A stretch of 64,000 nucleotides of DNA from Folioceros fuciformis (Eukaryota; Anthocerotophyta; Anthocerotopsida; Anthocerotales). The position numbers were made by a program, and so were the translations under genes. How positions within the stretch are numbered: position 1 is the first letter of the stretch; each line of letters begins with the position of its first letter. Below are positions 36,778-47,900 of the stretch, in pieces. The DNA lies in assembly GCA_049999805.1 (NCBI GenBank), contig JBNGIO010006373.1, forward strand, positions 234,735-298,734. The letters are read 5' to 3'. The notes under the pieces are model-generated. The model was not told where the DNA came from and ran no database searches. It saw only the letters and a list, made by a program, of their open reading frames with translations.

Positions 36778-39238
36778 ATGGATGATGCGCATCAGATTGT
36801 CCTGGTTGGTTTGGAGCAGGCGGGAGTAGTCCTACCCTCCAATGTGGTGGGGGCTCAAGATATAGGTCAAGCAGATCTGGTGGCCATCTGCTCTCAGGCT
36901 GTCTCGCTCGTGAGAAATGTAGGCGCGGCATCGAAGGTTCTGCCAACGGTGTTGCCCAGTGCTCTGGCGGAGAAATTTCGCGTTTGCACCGACCTGGCTG
37001 GAGCCATCAAGCAGCTTGGATATTCGACCGATCTCAGCTTCCATCAGGCCTGCGCTCTTCTCCTCGCTCTTTGGTTGCTGCTCCAGTCTTGATGTTCTAC
37101 GGGTTTCCCCCCCTGCGAACTGTTGCACCCATGTGGAATGTGAAAGAGATGTAGTGTGGCAATTATGCAGGACTGGATGGTGAAGCCGTGAAGGAGTAGA
37201 ATGTGACACTTCAGGTGCTGCTACTGCATGCAGTTCCTGTATCCTTCGAAGGCAGACACGCATCGGTTGCTGCGGTTTTTGCTGGACAAGCTTTCCAAGA
37301 CTTCCGCGTCCGGGCGGAACCGTGGGAGCCGCAAGGGCCGGGGTGGCCTTGGAAGGAGAAGAAACAGCGATGAGGAAATTGGTGGATCCAGTGTCGGAGC
37401 AGCTGTACGACAGAGCTTGTCTCAATGGCGGGATGCGATCAACTGGAGTGAAGGGAAAGATGCGGGGAGCAGGGCCGTAAGGGAGTGGAGGAGAGAGGAG
37501 CCGTTGGAAGTTGGCAGTGTGAGGAGACCAGCAGCTACCTTCTCAGCCTTCTTAACTGCCAGAGCAGAGTCTCGGGACGTCCTGGTTCCTTTCGTGTTGG
37601 AGCTGAACGCGCAGAGGGCTTTGAAAGCTACGTCGTACAGTGAAAGCCGGTTTGTCCATGATGCAGCTGATGGAGAGCTAGGGAAGGAGGATCAGGGCTT
37701 AACGTTAGAGAGGCGAAATGCACCCGAAGCCACACCAGATAAGCGAGCAGGAGTTGGGAGTAGCTTCTTGAGATCTGTGAAGTTCACAGATGGAAGGGAG
37801 TGGAGCCCTGTTTGGAGCCGTGATCTTGAGAGTAAGGTTCCTGCTAAAGCAACTAAGGTTCCTAACCGGGAAGGGGGTCCTGCAGCGGCTCCAGGAGAAG
37901 CCGGAGCCTTCGAGCTGGAACAGAAGTTCTCTGGGCTTAGCATACAAGCAGAGAAGGTTGACACCGAGCTTACCGCGTTGGGGTTTTGCATTGTCGACAT
38001 CTTGCTGTTTCTTACAACTTTTGCATGTACTGGTGCTAGATCGAAGAAGTGATAAGGAATCTGCAACACAACGTGGAGACAACGCTTGTAGACAACAAAG
38101 TTGCAACTGATACTGCACGCTTGCGAGACGAGAATGTCCAGCTGCTGGAAAGGGCTGTGAATCTAGCCTTGCACAGTAGAGACCCGCCTGAGGCATCAAT
38201 ATGGGCATTGGAGTCCAACATCAGAGAGAAGGAGGTGCACATTGCAGGCATGGAGGCAGAATGGTTAGTGCCAAGTCGTAAGGTGCTTGCAGAGGTTCTG
38301 TAGCATTGCTCTTTATACTTACCCTGAAGCCCGGACCGGGGCTGGTACTGGTACCTCAGGGGAATGGTGCGATCTGCTCTTGAAAACGAGAAGGCTGAAC
38401 TGGAAAAATCAGCATACTCCAACAAGGATGCGTTTCACTCCAAGCTAAAGGTCATGAAGGAAATCCGTCAGGAGATGAAGCGAGTCTCTCTAAAGATTCA
38501 CTCTCGGTGAGTTGAAATTCTAAGAAATTCTGTCATTAGCAAGTTTCCTTTGTTTCTTAACTGTGAAGCCTGGATCTATTCGTCGTTTTGAGTGGCAACC
38601 ATGTCAGCATTAGGAGTTTTGCCGCCTCTTGATGCGTGTAAGTGCGAACCCACGTGTGATGATCCTGGAGCATGCAGGGAGCAGGAGCAGAGTGCCATGA
38701 CATCAGAACTCAAGGCCCTGAAGGGTGCAGCCAGAAGCACGTATGTGAGGCGGATCTCCGAACTCATAAGAAACAGCAAAAAGCAAGATGCAGACATCAC
38801 CCGCATCATTAACGACACCCGTGACCTACAACGAGATAGCAACGCAGCCCAGGATCGCCTTCGCCGAAGTCACGCCCTTGTGGACGAGCTTGTTTTCAGG
38901 TAAGTCTCAGGCTGCATGTCAGCCCTCTGCCTTTCCCTTTCAAGCACTCCCTCCACTGCTGCTTAGACCAACTGTTTCCCCGACGATTGCTTCCTGGCAG
39001 GGATGCAAAGCATGATGCAGTATGCAGGCAAGCGTACATGCTTCTCAGCACCGTCCACATGAACTTCGCGGACATTGTAGACAAGGTGTACGAAATGGAC
39101 AAAACTGGGCGGGAGGTGACCGAGCTACAAGCCATCCTGGAAGATCTGGAGAAAAGATCTCTGGACGCCAGCAGTGTCCAAGCAGATCTGAATGCTGTGG
39201 TCAGTGAGAATAAGACGCTAGAGACGTTAGTGGCTTGA
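36778..39238 (+). CDS. CCDC22: CCDC22 homologue (DUF812), subunit of the CCC/Commander endosomal complex
   Basis: CCDC22 joins COMMD proteins and CCDC93 in the CCC complex, which works with Retriever in endosomal recycling. Six exons fit with consistent phases: 36778-37047, 37234-37956, 38040-38263, 38360-38506, 38678-38899, 39001-39238, giving 607 residues (human about 627). Exon 1 holds the NN-CH (calponin-homology-like) domain, which continues as FLYPSKADTHRLLRFLLDKL in exon 2. A charged, poorly conserved linker follows, then coiled coils from exon 3 on. The strongest match is near the C-terminus: NDTRDLQRD, ALVDELVFR and DAKHDAVCRQAY. Intron 1 would use a GC donor at 37048-37049. Without that splice exon 1 reads into a stop at about 37092, so expression evidence matters there. 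Confidence 0.88.
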
Positions 39239-39244
39239 ATTCCC

Positions 39245-39308
39245 AGCTGTGTGGCCGGTGGGGTATATTATGTTAACTCAAGAGAGAATCTAGCCACCGG
39301 CCACAGCT
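39245..39308. repeat. Imperfect inverted repeat just after CCDC22
   Basis: AGCTGTGTGGCCGGTGG at 39245-39261 pairs with CCACCGGCCACAGCT at 39294-39308, with one two-base bulge and a 32-bp loop. It begins six bases after the CCDC22 stop and so lies in its 3' UTR; it could form an RNA hairpin or be a small transposon relic. Confidence 0.85.
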
Positions 39309-39823
39309 CGGGTAGATGGACACGGACAGTGTAGCAGACACGAACTGGGTGGAGGGTGATGTCATACACCCACCGTGGCCAGCCAAGTTCCAGCGGGCTT
39401 TATGTTGAACTGGTGACAGAAGGCCCCACCTCGGGCAGTGCCCGAATCCTTATCGTGAGGCATGGCTGTCCTGGCACCTGGACGCGTGTCCCAGAATTAA
39501 GGTCTCCGTGGCGGTGGGACCCCTGTCAAATAATGTCGCATGGTTTGGGTTGATCACGCTGGGAACGGTCCGCTGTTTGAAATCAGCGGCACTAATTTAA
39601 AAAAGCGTCCCGCTTATCTATATTGATCGCCTCTAAGGGGGAACTTCTGGCGTGGAGACCGCGTAATAAATTCAACCTCTTCGAATCGATAGTTTACCAG
39701 CCCTAGGCAGACCGAGCGAGCGGGATCGAAGGCGAAGGATTTCTGCACGTCTTCCGCAACGGATCTGCGTGTCCTCGTCGGGAGTGGAGTCGAGATCGAG
39801 CGGGTACTCACGGGCGCTGAGCC
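39309..39823. other. Intergenic: ARL8 promoter region
   Basis: No coding sequence is recognised between CCDC22 and ARL8, which are in tandem. The stretch should hold the ARL8 promoter and 5' UTR; no clear core element was recognised. Confidence 0.5.
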
Positions 39824-41135
39824 ATGGGAATATGGGAGACCTTTCTCAATTGGCTGCGCAGGTATCCCGCTTTGTCATGGCCTTCGTTTGAGTGATTTGT
39901 ATGCATGCTTGTGTACTCGGGTCGTGGCTGGTAAGGTAAGCATTCGGATCGTGCAAACACCCGGCACTGCTGGCCTTGCGGATGTGGGAGCTTGGAACTC
40001 ACCTCAGCCAATTCTCATTTGGAGATCGTTGCACGCTGGGCTGCGCCCGGATGCGGCAGGAGTACTGGAAATATGGGAGTCTGGCTTGTCGGGAGGAGAT
40101 GGAAGTTGAAATTCGCTTTCGTGTCATTTGTGTTGGTTGTCACGTCCGATTTTTCACCGGTTTTTGCAGCCTATTTTTCAAGCAGGAGATGGAGTTGTCG
40201 TTGATAGGGCTTCAGAATGCTGGCAAAACCTCGCTTGTCAACGTCATTGCGGTAAAAACAAAGCGGATTTCGTTCTTCGCTTTCTGTTTCACCTCCCCTG
40301 CTGGAGCTCGTCTGCTTCCGGTTGTGTTCGCTCATTTTTGTGGTTTTGGCTACAGACTGGGGGCTACAATGAGGACATGATACCCACGGTGAGTATAGTC
40401 CGTTCACTTTTTGGCTTGGCAGAGCGGAATTCGTTGGGCCCGCTGTTTCCATATCCCTTCATTGGATTAGGAGCGTGCCTGTGAGGGGGCTGTGTCATTA
40501 GCTCATTTGCAAAGGTCTCGTGATTGGGAACCTCAGGTAGGCTTCAACATGAAGAAGGTCTCCAAGGGCAACGTCACGATCAAACTCTGGGACCTTGGAG
40601 GCCAACCTCGTTTCCGCAGCATGTGGGAACGATATTGCCGTGGGGTGTCAGCGATTGTGTAAGGACTTTCATGTGATGGAGTTCAGATTATAACGTCCAG
40701 GACACAGTTGTCTGTTCGCCGTAGTAGACCTTGTTCTCACTGGTGTGAGCTTGTTTGCAGATATGTGGTGGATGCTGCGGACAAGGATAATATTCCTATA
40801 TCCAGAAATGAGCTTCACGACCTACTGAGCAAGGCCTCTTTGAGTGGGATCCCCTTATTGGTCCTGGGAAACAAGACCGACAAACCCGAAGCCCTCTCCA
40901 GGCAGTCGTTGATTGATCAGATGTGAGTTTTGATGTAACGTCGGTTTCAGTTTCTGGGCGCTTAGATGAGTTCTACAGAAAAACATTTCACTATTCTTCG
41001 TCTGCTCGTACCTGCAGGGGCCTTGCAGGGCTGGCCGACAGGGAGGTTTGCTGTTACACTATTTCCTGCAAAAATTCTACCAATATTGACATCGTCATCG
41101 ATTGGCTAGTTAAACATTCAAAAACCAAGAGTTGA
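39824..41135 (+). CDS. ARL8: ARF-like small GTPase ARL8
   Basis: ARL8 is an endolysosomal/vacuolar small GTPase; in animals it couples lysosomes to kinesin, and plant members are also known as host factors for tobamovirus replication. Six exons join in phase: 39824-39861, 40170-40251, 40356-40388, 40537-40658, 40761-40922, 41018-41135, giving 184 residues, the family length. The P-loop is GLQNAGKTS, switch I has DMIPTVGFNM, switch II has [16 protein letters not shown], the guanine-binding motif is GNKTDK, and SCKN near the end matches the SAK box. As in other ARL8 proteins there is no N-terminal Gly acceptor context for myristoylation of the ARF type, but an amphipathic [11 protein letters not shown] helix. 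The switch II Gln-Pro (usually Gln-Arg) is unusual. Confidence 0.95.
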
Positions 41136-41917
41136 CGTTCGTTTTGACGGGAAGATTTCCTGACGAGTTGAACGTGCTGTAGAGGGTGGGTAACTGGGAG
41201 AAGTTACATTGCAGTACGAATGAATGTGCTTTACTTCCAACGATTGTGTCACCTTAGCCACTCATGTAAACGCATCATGTATCTCAGGCAGGATGACACT
41301 TTGACTTCTGTTTTGCAAAGAAGCTTTGTAACATATAGCGGGATTTATTTTCTTTCTTCAATCGAGTCATGTATAAGTGACTGAAATGATTAAATGTGCT
41401 TCCCTCGGATCAAATATTGTGGTGCGCTTCGAAACGAAGTGCACAAAGAATTTAAACAAGCATGGTGCATGAATAATAATATTCGTCCTGCATCTGTAAT
41501 GTTTTCCTCGAAAGTACAGTCCAGCTCTTGAGTGAGTTACCTCAAACCTGGGCCCTGTACATTATCAGTATCAGACAAAGCAAGGTTCCTACCGAGATGA
41601 ACACAACAACCTTCACAACGTGCAGTTGTCGCAGGAAGGACTAACGTAATGGAAAGTACCTTTCTCATACCACTAATCGGACGTGGGAAAGTCACGGGCT
41701 CCAAGTTCAGGCTCAAGTTATGGCTCAACTCCCATTCAACAAATTCCCGGATGTGCTACTAGAATAGTCCGCCTCAACGATTGTAATGAACTCTCCAAAG
41801 TCTTCTGGCCTTCGACAGCTGGAAGCAAGTTGGCAACCCCAACCCAAAACAGTGAGAGACAACATTGCAGAGCTTACCAACAGCGAACAAACCAAGCAAA
41901 CGATCTCACAAAAAAGT
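41136..41917. other. Intergenic between convergent ARL8 and NUP205
   Basis: Holds the two 3' ends. No coding sequence, repeat or RNA gene is recognised. Confidence 0.6.
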
Positions 41918-44900
41918 CTAATGCCGCTTACCAGTAAGCAGAGCCTTGAACTCTCTAGAGAAGTCATCGGAACGAAGTGGAAGAGGGGTTACATTACAGG
42001 TTCGCCATAGGCAAATTTCCAAACACAAAGACTTCTCCAAAATGCTGAGGAGTATACAGCAGAAGTCTTGCACGTGTCCCTCCGTTGCTCTCCCAGCCTT
42101 GTTAGTAAATACATCAATAACCACAGACATGGCCTGATCCTGAGAACAAAACATCACCAGCACTGTCAATGAAGAGCAATTTGTCCTTTCATACATATGA
42201 ATATACCTTGCGAAGAACCACAGCCGTACTAACTGGAAGGTCACTCACTTGCAGGTTGTGCAGAATATCTGGAGCTGGTAGTTCTGGAAAGTGAACTACA
42301 TCAAGGGGTCCACCGGACGACACTCTTGAAACAGCCTGCTGCACTTGCTTGCACAAGAACCTAAGCAACAAAGCTGCTAATTTATATACCTCCATGGCAA
42401 CCAGATCCGAATACTCCGAACATGGCACCTGGATGCCGCCAGAACTATAACTCTTTGCTAGGATCCCTGAAGATGATGGGCTGCATGACAATCGAAGCGG
42501 TGAAGACGTTTTTGAAGGCGATGGGCTGCGAGAGCCAGAAGCACGAGAAGGAGTCTCACTTACTACAGAACCTCTTGCAGCAACTGCAAACCAGGCACAG
42601 CTGCTACCTATAATGGATGGTCTGCTCTGAGCAACTTTTTCTTCCTTAAGCACAGGGCAGCAACTGACACTTGCATCCCCTCGATGAATTCCAGGCCTGG
42701 TGAAACCTTCCTTTGCAATAAATGCTAAAAGATGAATGGTCACCTCCCCGTACTGCGACAGTGAGTCCTGAGAGAAATGAAACCACAGTGACTGATGATT
42801 TGAAAGTTCACAAAGTAGGGAAACCACTCTCTGGGTCTCTTCCAGTGCACGAAGACTAGTATGTGGGTGTTGAACTTTGGCCTTCTTCCTGCCCTGTGCA
42901 TCCATAGAAGATATTGGAGAGCAGAGTGCAGACAACATATTGTCCTTCTCATATCCTAAATATGTCAAAGCTCGCTCTGCAATGTCCTCACTAGCACATG
43001 ACCGCATTAATGCCGTCACTACTGATACACTCAAACCCCAGAGTCCTTCCTGACCTCTCTTCTGTTTATGCCACACAGCAAAGGGACCCTCTATGTATGT
43101 GCTGGAAGCAGCACTGACTCGTAGTTGCTCACTCAGATGCATAAGATATGAGAAAATGCCTGACGATACCAGCAGCTCTCCACCAGGCCTTGTGTAAGAG
43201 AACGATAAGCAGGTGTTCAGCATCAACTTCAAGTATTCCGGGCCCTTGTCCAGCCGCATTCGAGACAAGGCAAGTTGCACAGGGAAATTGTTTTGCACAA
43301 TAGGAAGCCATCGTGGCGGTGCCAGGAAACCTTTAATGAGCAGATTAACCCCAGCTAGTGCGATGCTCACATAGTCTTCATTCTCAACTGCAGCGCATAA
43401 CAGAGGTAAGAACCCTAGGCCCACAAGCGTGACATCTGCAAAGGTGTCGCCTATTGATTCAGCTCCTTGCGATTCCTGCTTCTCTGGTTCTTCAGTGCTA
43501 GACATATAAATCCTATTCAATGCCAGTACAAAACTACTGCACAAGCTGATCACGAGCCCTTTGGTCAGCTGGGACAAAGTCTGAACCCCTAGCACGAGCT
43601 TCAGGCATGCTACAACTGTCCGGATGACCCTAGCACAGAGACCCAGGTGCTTCCTCGACATAGACGAAGCACCCGCATTGCGATTGCAAAGCCATCGAAC
43701 TAACTCTAGAAGTAGTTCCGCTTGTGCAGAGATGAAGCTTGGCATATAACCTGTTTGATCCCCCAAAGGTACTACACCTACCACTGCGACTTCTATGTCT
43801 TTACAAAGAGTGTCAATGCCAGATTCCACATCAGATTCACTCCACGTCTGATTTCTTATCGTAGATCCACCATGGATCTGCACAACCACAGCTTTCACTG
43901 TCATTCAAGAACTTATAGCACCGGAAAACTTTATCCTCTAATAAACAGCACAAGATGACAGACATCCAAGACGCCAGACGAAGTTCCAGAATGAAGTTGT
44001 AAGTACCAATTGCTTGTCAAAAATGGTGACAGTGAGTAACATTGAGAATGCCCTCAAAGCAGCCAGCTGTGCATCACCCAATGCAGCCATTTCATTAGCG
44101 TGCCTCATGGAGCGCAATGTATTCTCTGCCTCAGATGGTGGCAGAACTTGGGGGCCGTCCGATTGGGGCCACCACTCATACCCCAACTCACTCTCTAAAG
44201 CGAAGGTATTGTACAGAAAGCTGTCCCCATATGCAGGATATAAATATGCCATTCGTTGCTCTGAATTCGGGTTCAGTAAAATATCAAACTCATTGTTCCT
44301 CAAATAATCTGCAATCTGTCGGAATGGCCCTGCTGGTATTGGTCGTCTCACAAGGTCACCTTGAAGGTGATGATACAGGTCACTCATGAGCATAGTTTGC
44401 AGTTGCTCACCATAGCTGAGAACAAACAATAGAGGAACTTCAGTGATGGACAGAAGCTCCCGACATTTTCCTTTCTGAACTTCAAATGTTTAGCAATGTA
44501 AGTAAAAACCTGTTGAAGGACAATACCTATATCCTCGAGCAGAATACTGGCCTAAAAGTTCAACAAAAGGGGGAAGCTGGAAGACCTATGAGAAACAACA
44601 CGAACTTATGTCAGATCCTTGAAAACTGTCAACAAGCCTTCAGAACATGTTCAGCCAAGTAACGCATACCTGCATCGCTGCCTGTCTTATCCTCCCAGCC
44701 AGGGAGGAACTTAGTCCCCTGTCAGTACCAGATAGAATTTTACTCATTAATCCCACAACCATGACTCTTGTATCATCCTGCATACAGCAGAAAACAAGTA
44801 GCACACACCCCTGATTGTTAGCACAGGCAAGTCACGTGGACAGGACGTCACTAAATAGGCAACAAGGGCCAGTACATCCCGACAGCATATAATGAGCGAG

Positions 44901-47900
44901 TTTTAGTACCTTAGCATGTTGGATAGCATCTTTATCAAACAAAGTACCCGAATAGACATGCAACATGTTTCTGGTCTCCAAAAGGCCACGCCATTGTTTA
45001 ATAACATCCACAGCACCAGACTCCTTGCTGACAAAGGGTTTATTGTTGGTCTTGTTCTTCTCCTGACTCTCATCGGCCGTTTTTTCACTTTTGGAATCAG
45101 CGAGATACAGAAGGTGCTGCTGTAAGAAAATATCGTGCGCCAAAAGGTTAAATACAGTAGCCTCACACCGATAAAGGTGAGCATAGGAGAATGTTTCCTG
45201 GTTACTCATGCAGGCCCTAAAGGGCTCCCCGGAATCTATTCCGACAATGAGGTTGGACAAGGGTGTGTTTGAGCAACTGGACGAAACACAGCCAGCCAGA
45301 ATCTTCCAGAATCCTTCACGAGTCCTAAGATTCTCTATCACATGGAAATACTCCATGCCACCTTGCCAAAATGAGGCCATCAAGTGGAGTACATGGGCTA
45401 ATATCTTGGGGCGGCTGCAAGCACGCAGAGTATCCAGGCTATTAACCGCAACAAAAGCACCATGATAACAAACATCAAAATGCAGACTAATGCGACATAC
45501 CTATGTAACAGAGTCGCAGCTTTCGCCAGGTAGCCCCATAGCACATGAAGAACCTCACAATTGTCAAGAGAAAACTGCATATTGGATTTCAGATCCCTTT
45601 GGGAAGACAGCAGGGGTCCTTGCACCCCAGCAGAACCTGATCTGTCCTTCGAAGGCTCTGAAGGGAAGATCAAGAACTCCACCAGTGCAGGCTGAACAAG
45701 TGGAATTATAAGTGAAGAACGGTACACTAAATTCCTATCATGAATCGGCTTGCGGGCTGAAAATTCACTTCAAAGATTCTCAACTATGATAAGCGAGGAC
45801 TTCCAGTCATATTCTCAACTACCTCAAATACTGGGTAAAATACCTGAAATCTTATAGCGGTCGCAACCAAATCAGAAACAGCTTCAAACAGTGGATAGTT
45901 AGAGTATGCGTTTTCCTCAGCCAACAATTTGGCAACCATAAACCTAAGCGGTTTCCGCTGCAAAAGACAAACTAGTCATATCAGAAAAGCAGAATATTAT
46001 GTGCTGGTGAAAGGTGAAGATCGGGGGTAATCAAATTGCCAGTTCGACCAAGTAATTGCAAACCTGTTCAGCCAGTATGTAGGTTGCTATACTTATGGGA
46101 TGAGGGCGTGCCATGTGAGACGACATACAGAGGCTAGTCAATGCCTTTGCACTGGCCAATTGAAGGTCCTGTCACCACCATACATGCTAAAGTCAGAGAG
46201 CCCCGAAGATCAGGTCACCAGTTGCTCTAGAAAGGTAATTATTGCTTCTCAATTGCTCACCACATTGCGAGGGAAGTCTAAGTATGACGCTATGACTGCC
46301 ACAACAGGCATCGGACCAGCAGCACGGCGAAAGAGCGTATGCCACAACATCGACAAGCCCGGATGATCCTAGATTCCAAAACAGAACGTTGTTCAAACAT
46401 TCAAACTACAGACTACTAGCAGAAGATAGCTGCTCCATGACAGTTCAAATAGCGAGACTAGAACAAAATAAATGATCTTCACCTTGGACCTACAAGTAGA
46501 TAGCTATTTGCAGACAATCCAAGGATCACTGCGACCATACCTTAGAAGCTCGGCTGATCGTGATATTCAGAAAAACTTGGTGAATCAGCATCAATACCAT
46601 GCGAATAGCGTGTTGAAGACACTCCAGTTCTTTAGGGCGAACAGAGCGGTTGAAATGAAGGTCCTGAAAACATGACACAACCAAAAGATGATGAAAAGTG
46701 TACAACCTCAGATGCACATTACTTGAGGACAAAGTAGTGAGTAGCACCTCAAGGACTGGTGCGCCGATAGAAAGCACTTGCAGAAGGACATCATGAATCA
46801 TCACGTCATATAGTATTGAATCTAAAACACTGAATTCAAACTTTTGAAACTCTGGACGCCAAATAATCCCTGACAAAATATTATGAACCATCTGAAATGC
46901 CTGCACCACATCAAATCAATAAGCAGACGGCACTCAGAGAACTATTCCATGTTGCAGAATCTGAAAGTGCCAACCATCACAGCCGACAGAAAGTAAAATG
47001 GGAACCTTGGTAGTTATCTGCCACCGCTCATGTCTCTGTTGATACCTCCAATTGCCATGATTCACTAGGAGGTTGCGTACGACATTCATGACCAGCGAAG
47101 CAAGTGACTCTGAAAGTACTCCCCTTTCAAGTAATACGATACTCAAGTCTAGCACTGCAGAAATAGTTGGAGAAAATGTCAGACCCGAAAGTTGAAAGAT
47201 GCAAACCATAATGCCCTGGCACTACAAAGACGCACCGGCCAAAGTGAAAGGGTAACGCCCCACAGTCTGTTCTGTTCTCAGCAGTAAAACCTGCAAAAGG
47301 GTGCCCCCAATCACTGGCCCCCCAACACTGCAAGAGGCACAGACTATCAGGTTACAACAGGCTCCAGAACAGAACCATCTCAACAGCAAGGTCTACAGCA
47401 AAACATACGCGCCTGAGACTAATTTTGGTCCCAGAAGGCTGCAACAAACTAGTCCTGCTGACCTCCATTGCAACTTGGGCAGCACAACTGCAAGCAATTG
47501 ATGGCAGCACCGGTCAAGGAAAGTAAATAGCCTGCTTAGCAGGCTGCATGTGGCCAGCAAACACAGAAAGCATTAAAATCACCAACGGAATGCACAGGTT
47601 TTACCAAAGGCAAAATGATGAGAGGATCCGAAGGCAGGACGCAATTAACAGATCATCTCCAGAATTTTGCACAAGGTTGCTAATTACAGAGCAGATGATG
47701 CCCACAACATCAATCCTGTAGCCACGTAAATGCAATGTCATTAACCCCTACAGCAGTAGTCACACCAATCCAATCGCGGAGATGACTAGACAAACCATTT
47801 GATGCTGACTGAAATTTACCGGAGGTAGCTCTCCATAACCCCTTTTTCACGGCACGTTGCAGCAGCAATGGAATTGTCTAGCTCCAAAAGCAGATGTGCC

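Noticed and set aside
36832-37425. 197-residue minus-strand open frame opposite CCDC22 exons 1-2
   Set aside because: It covers the CCDC22 start region in the wrong direction; the plus-strand reading has clear family conservation and consistent splicing.
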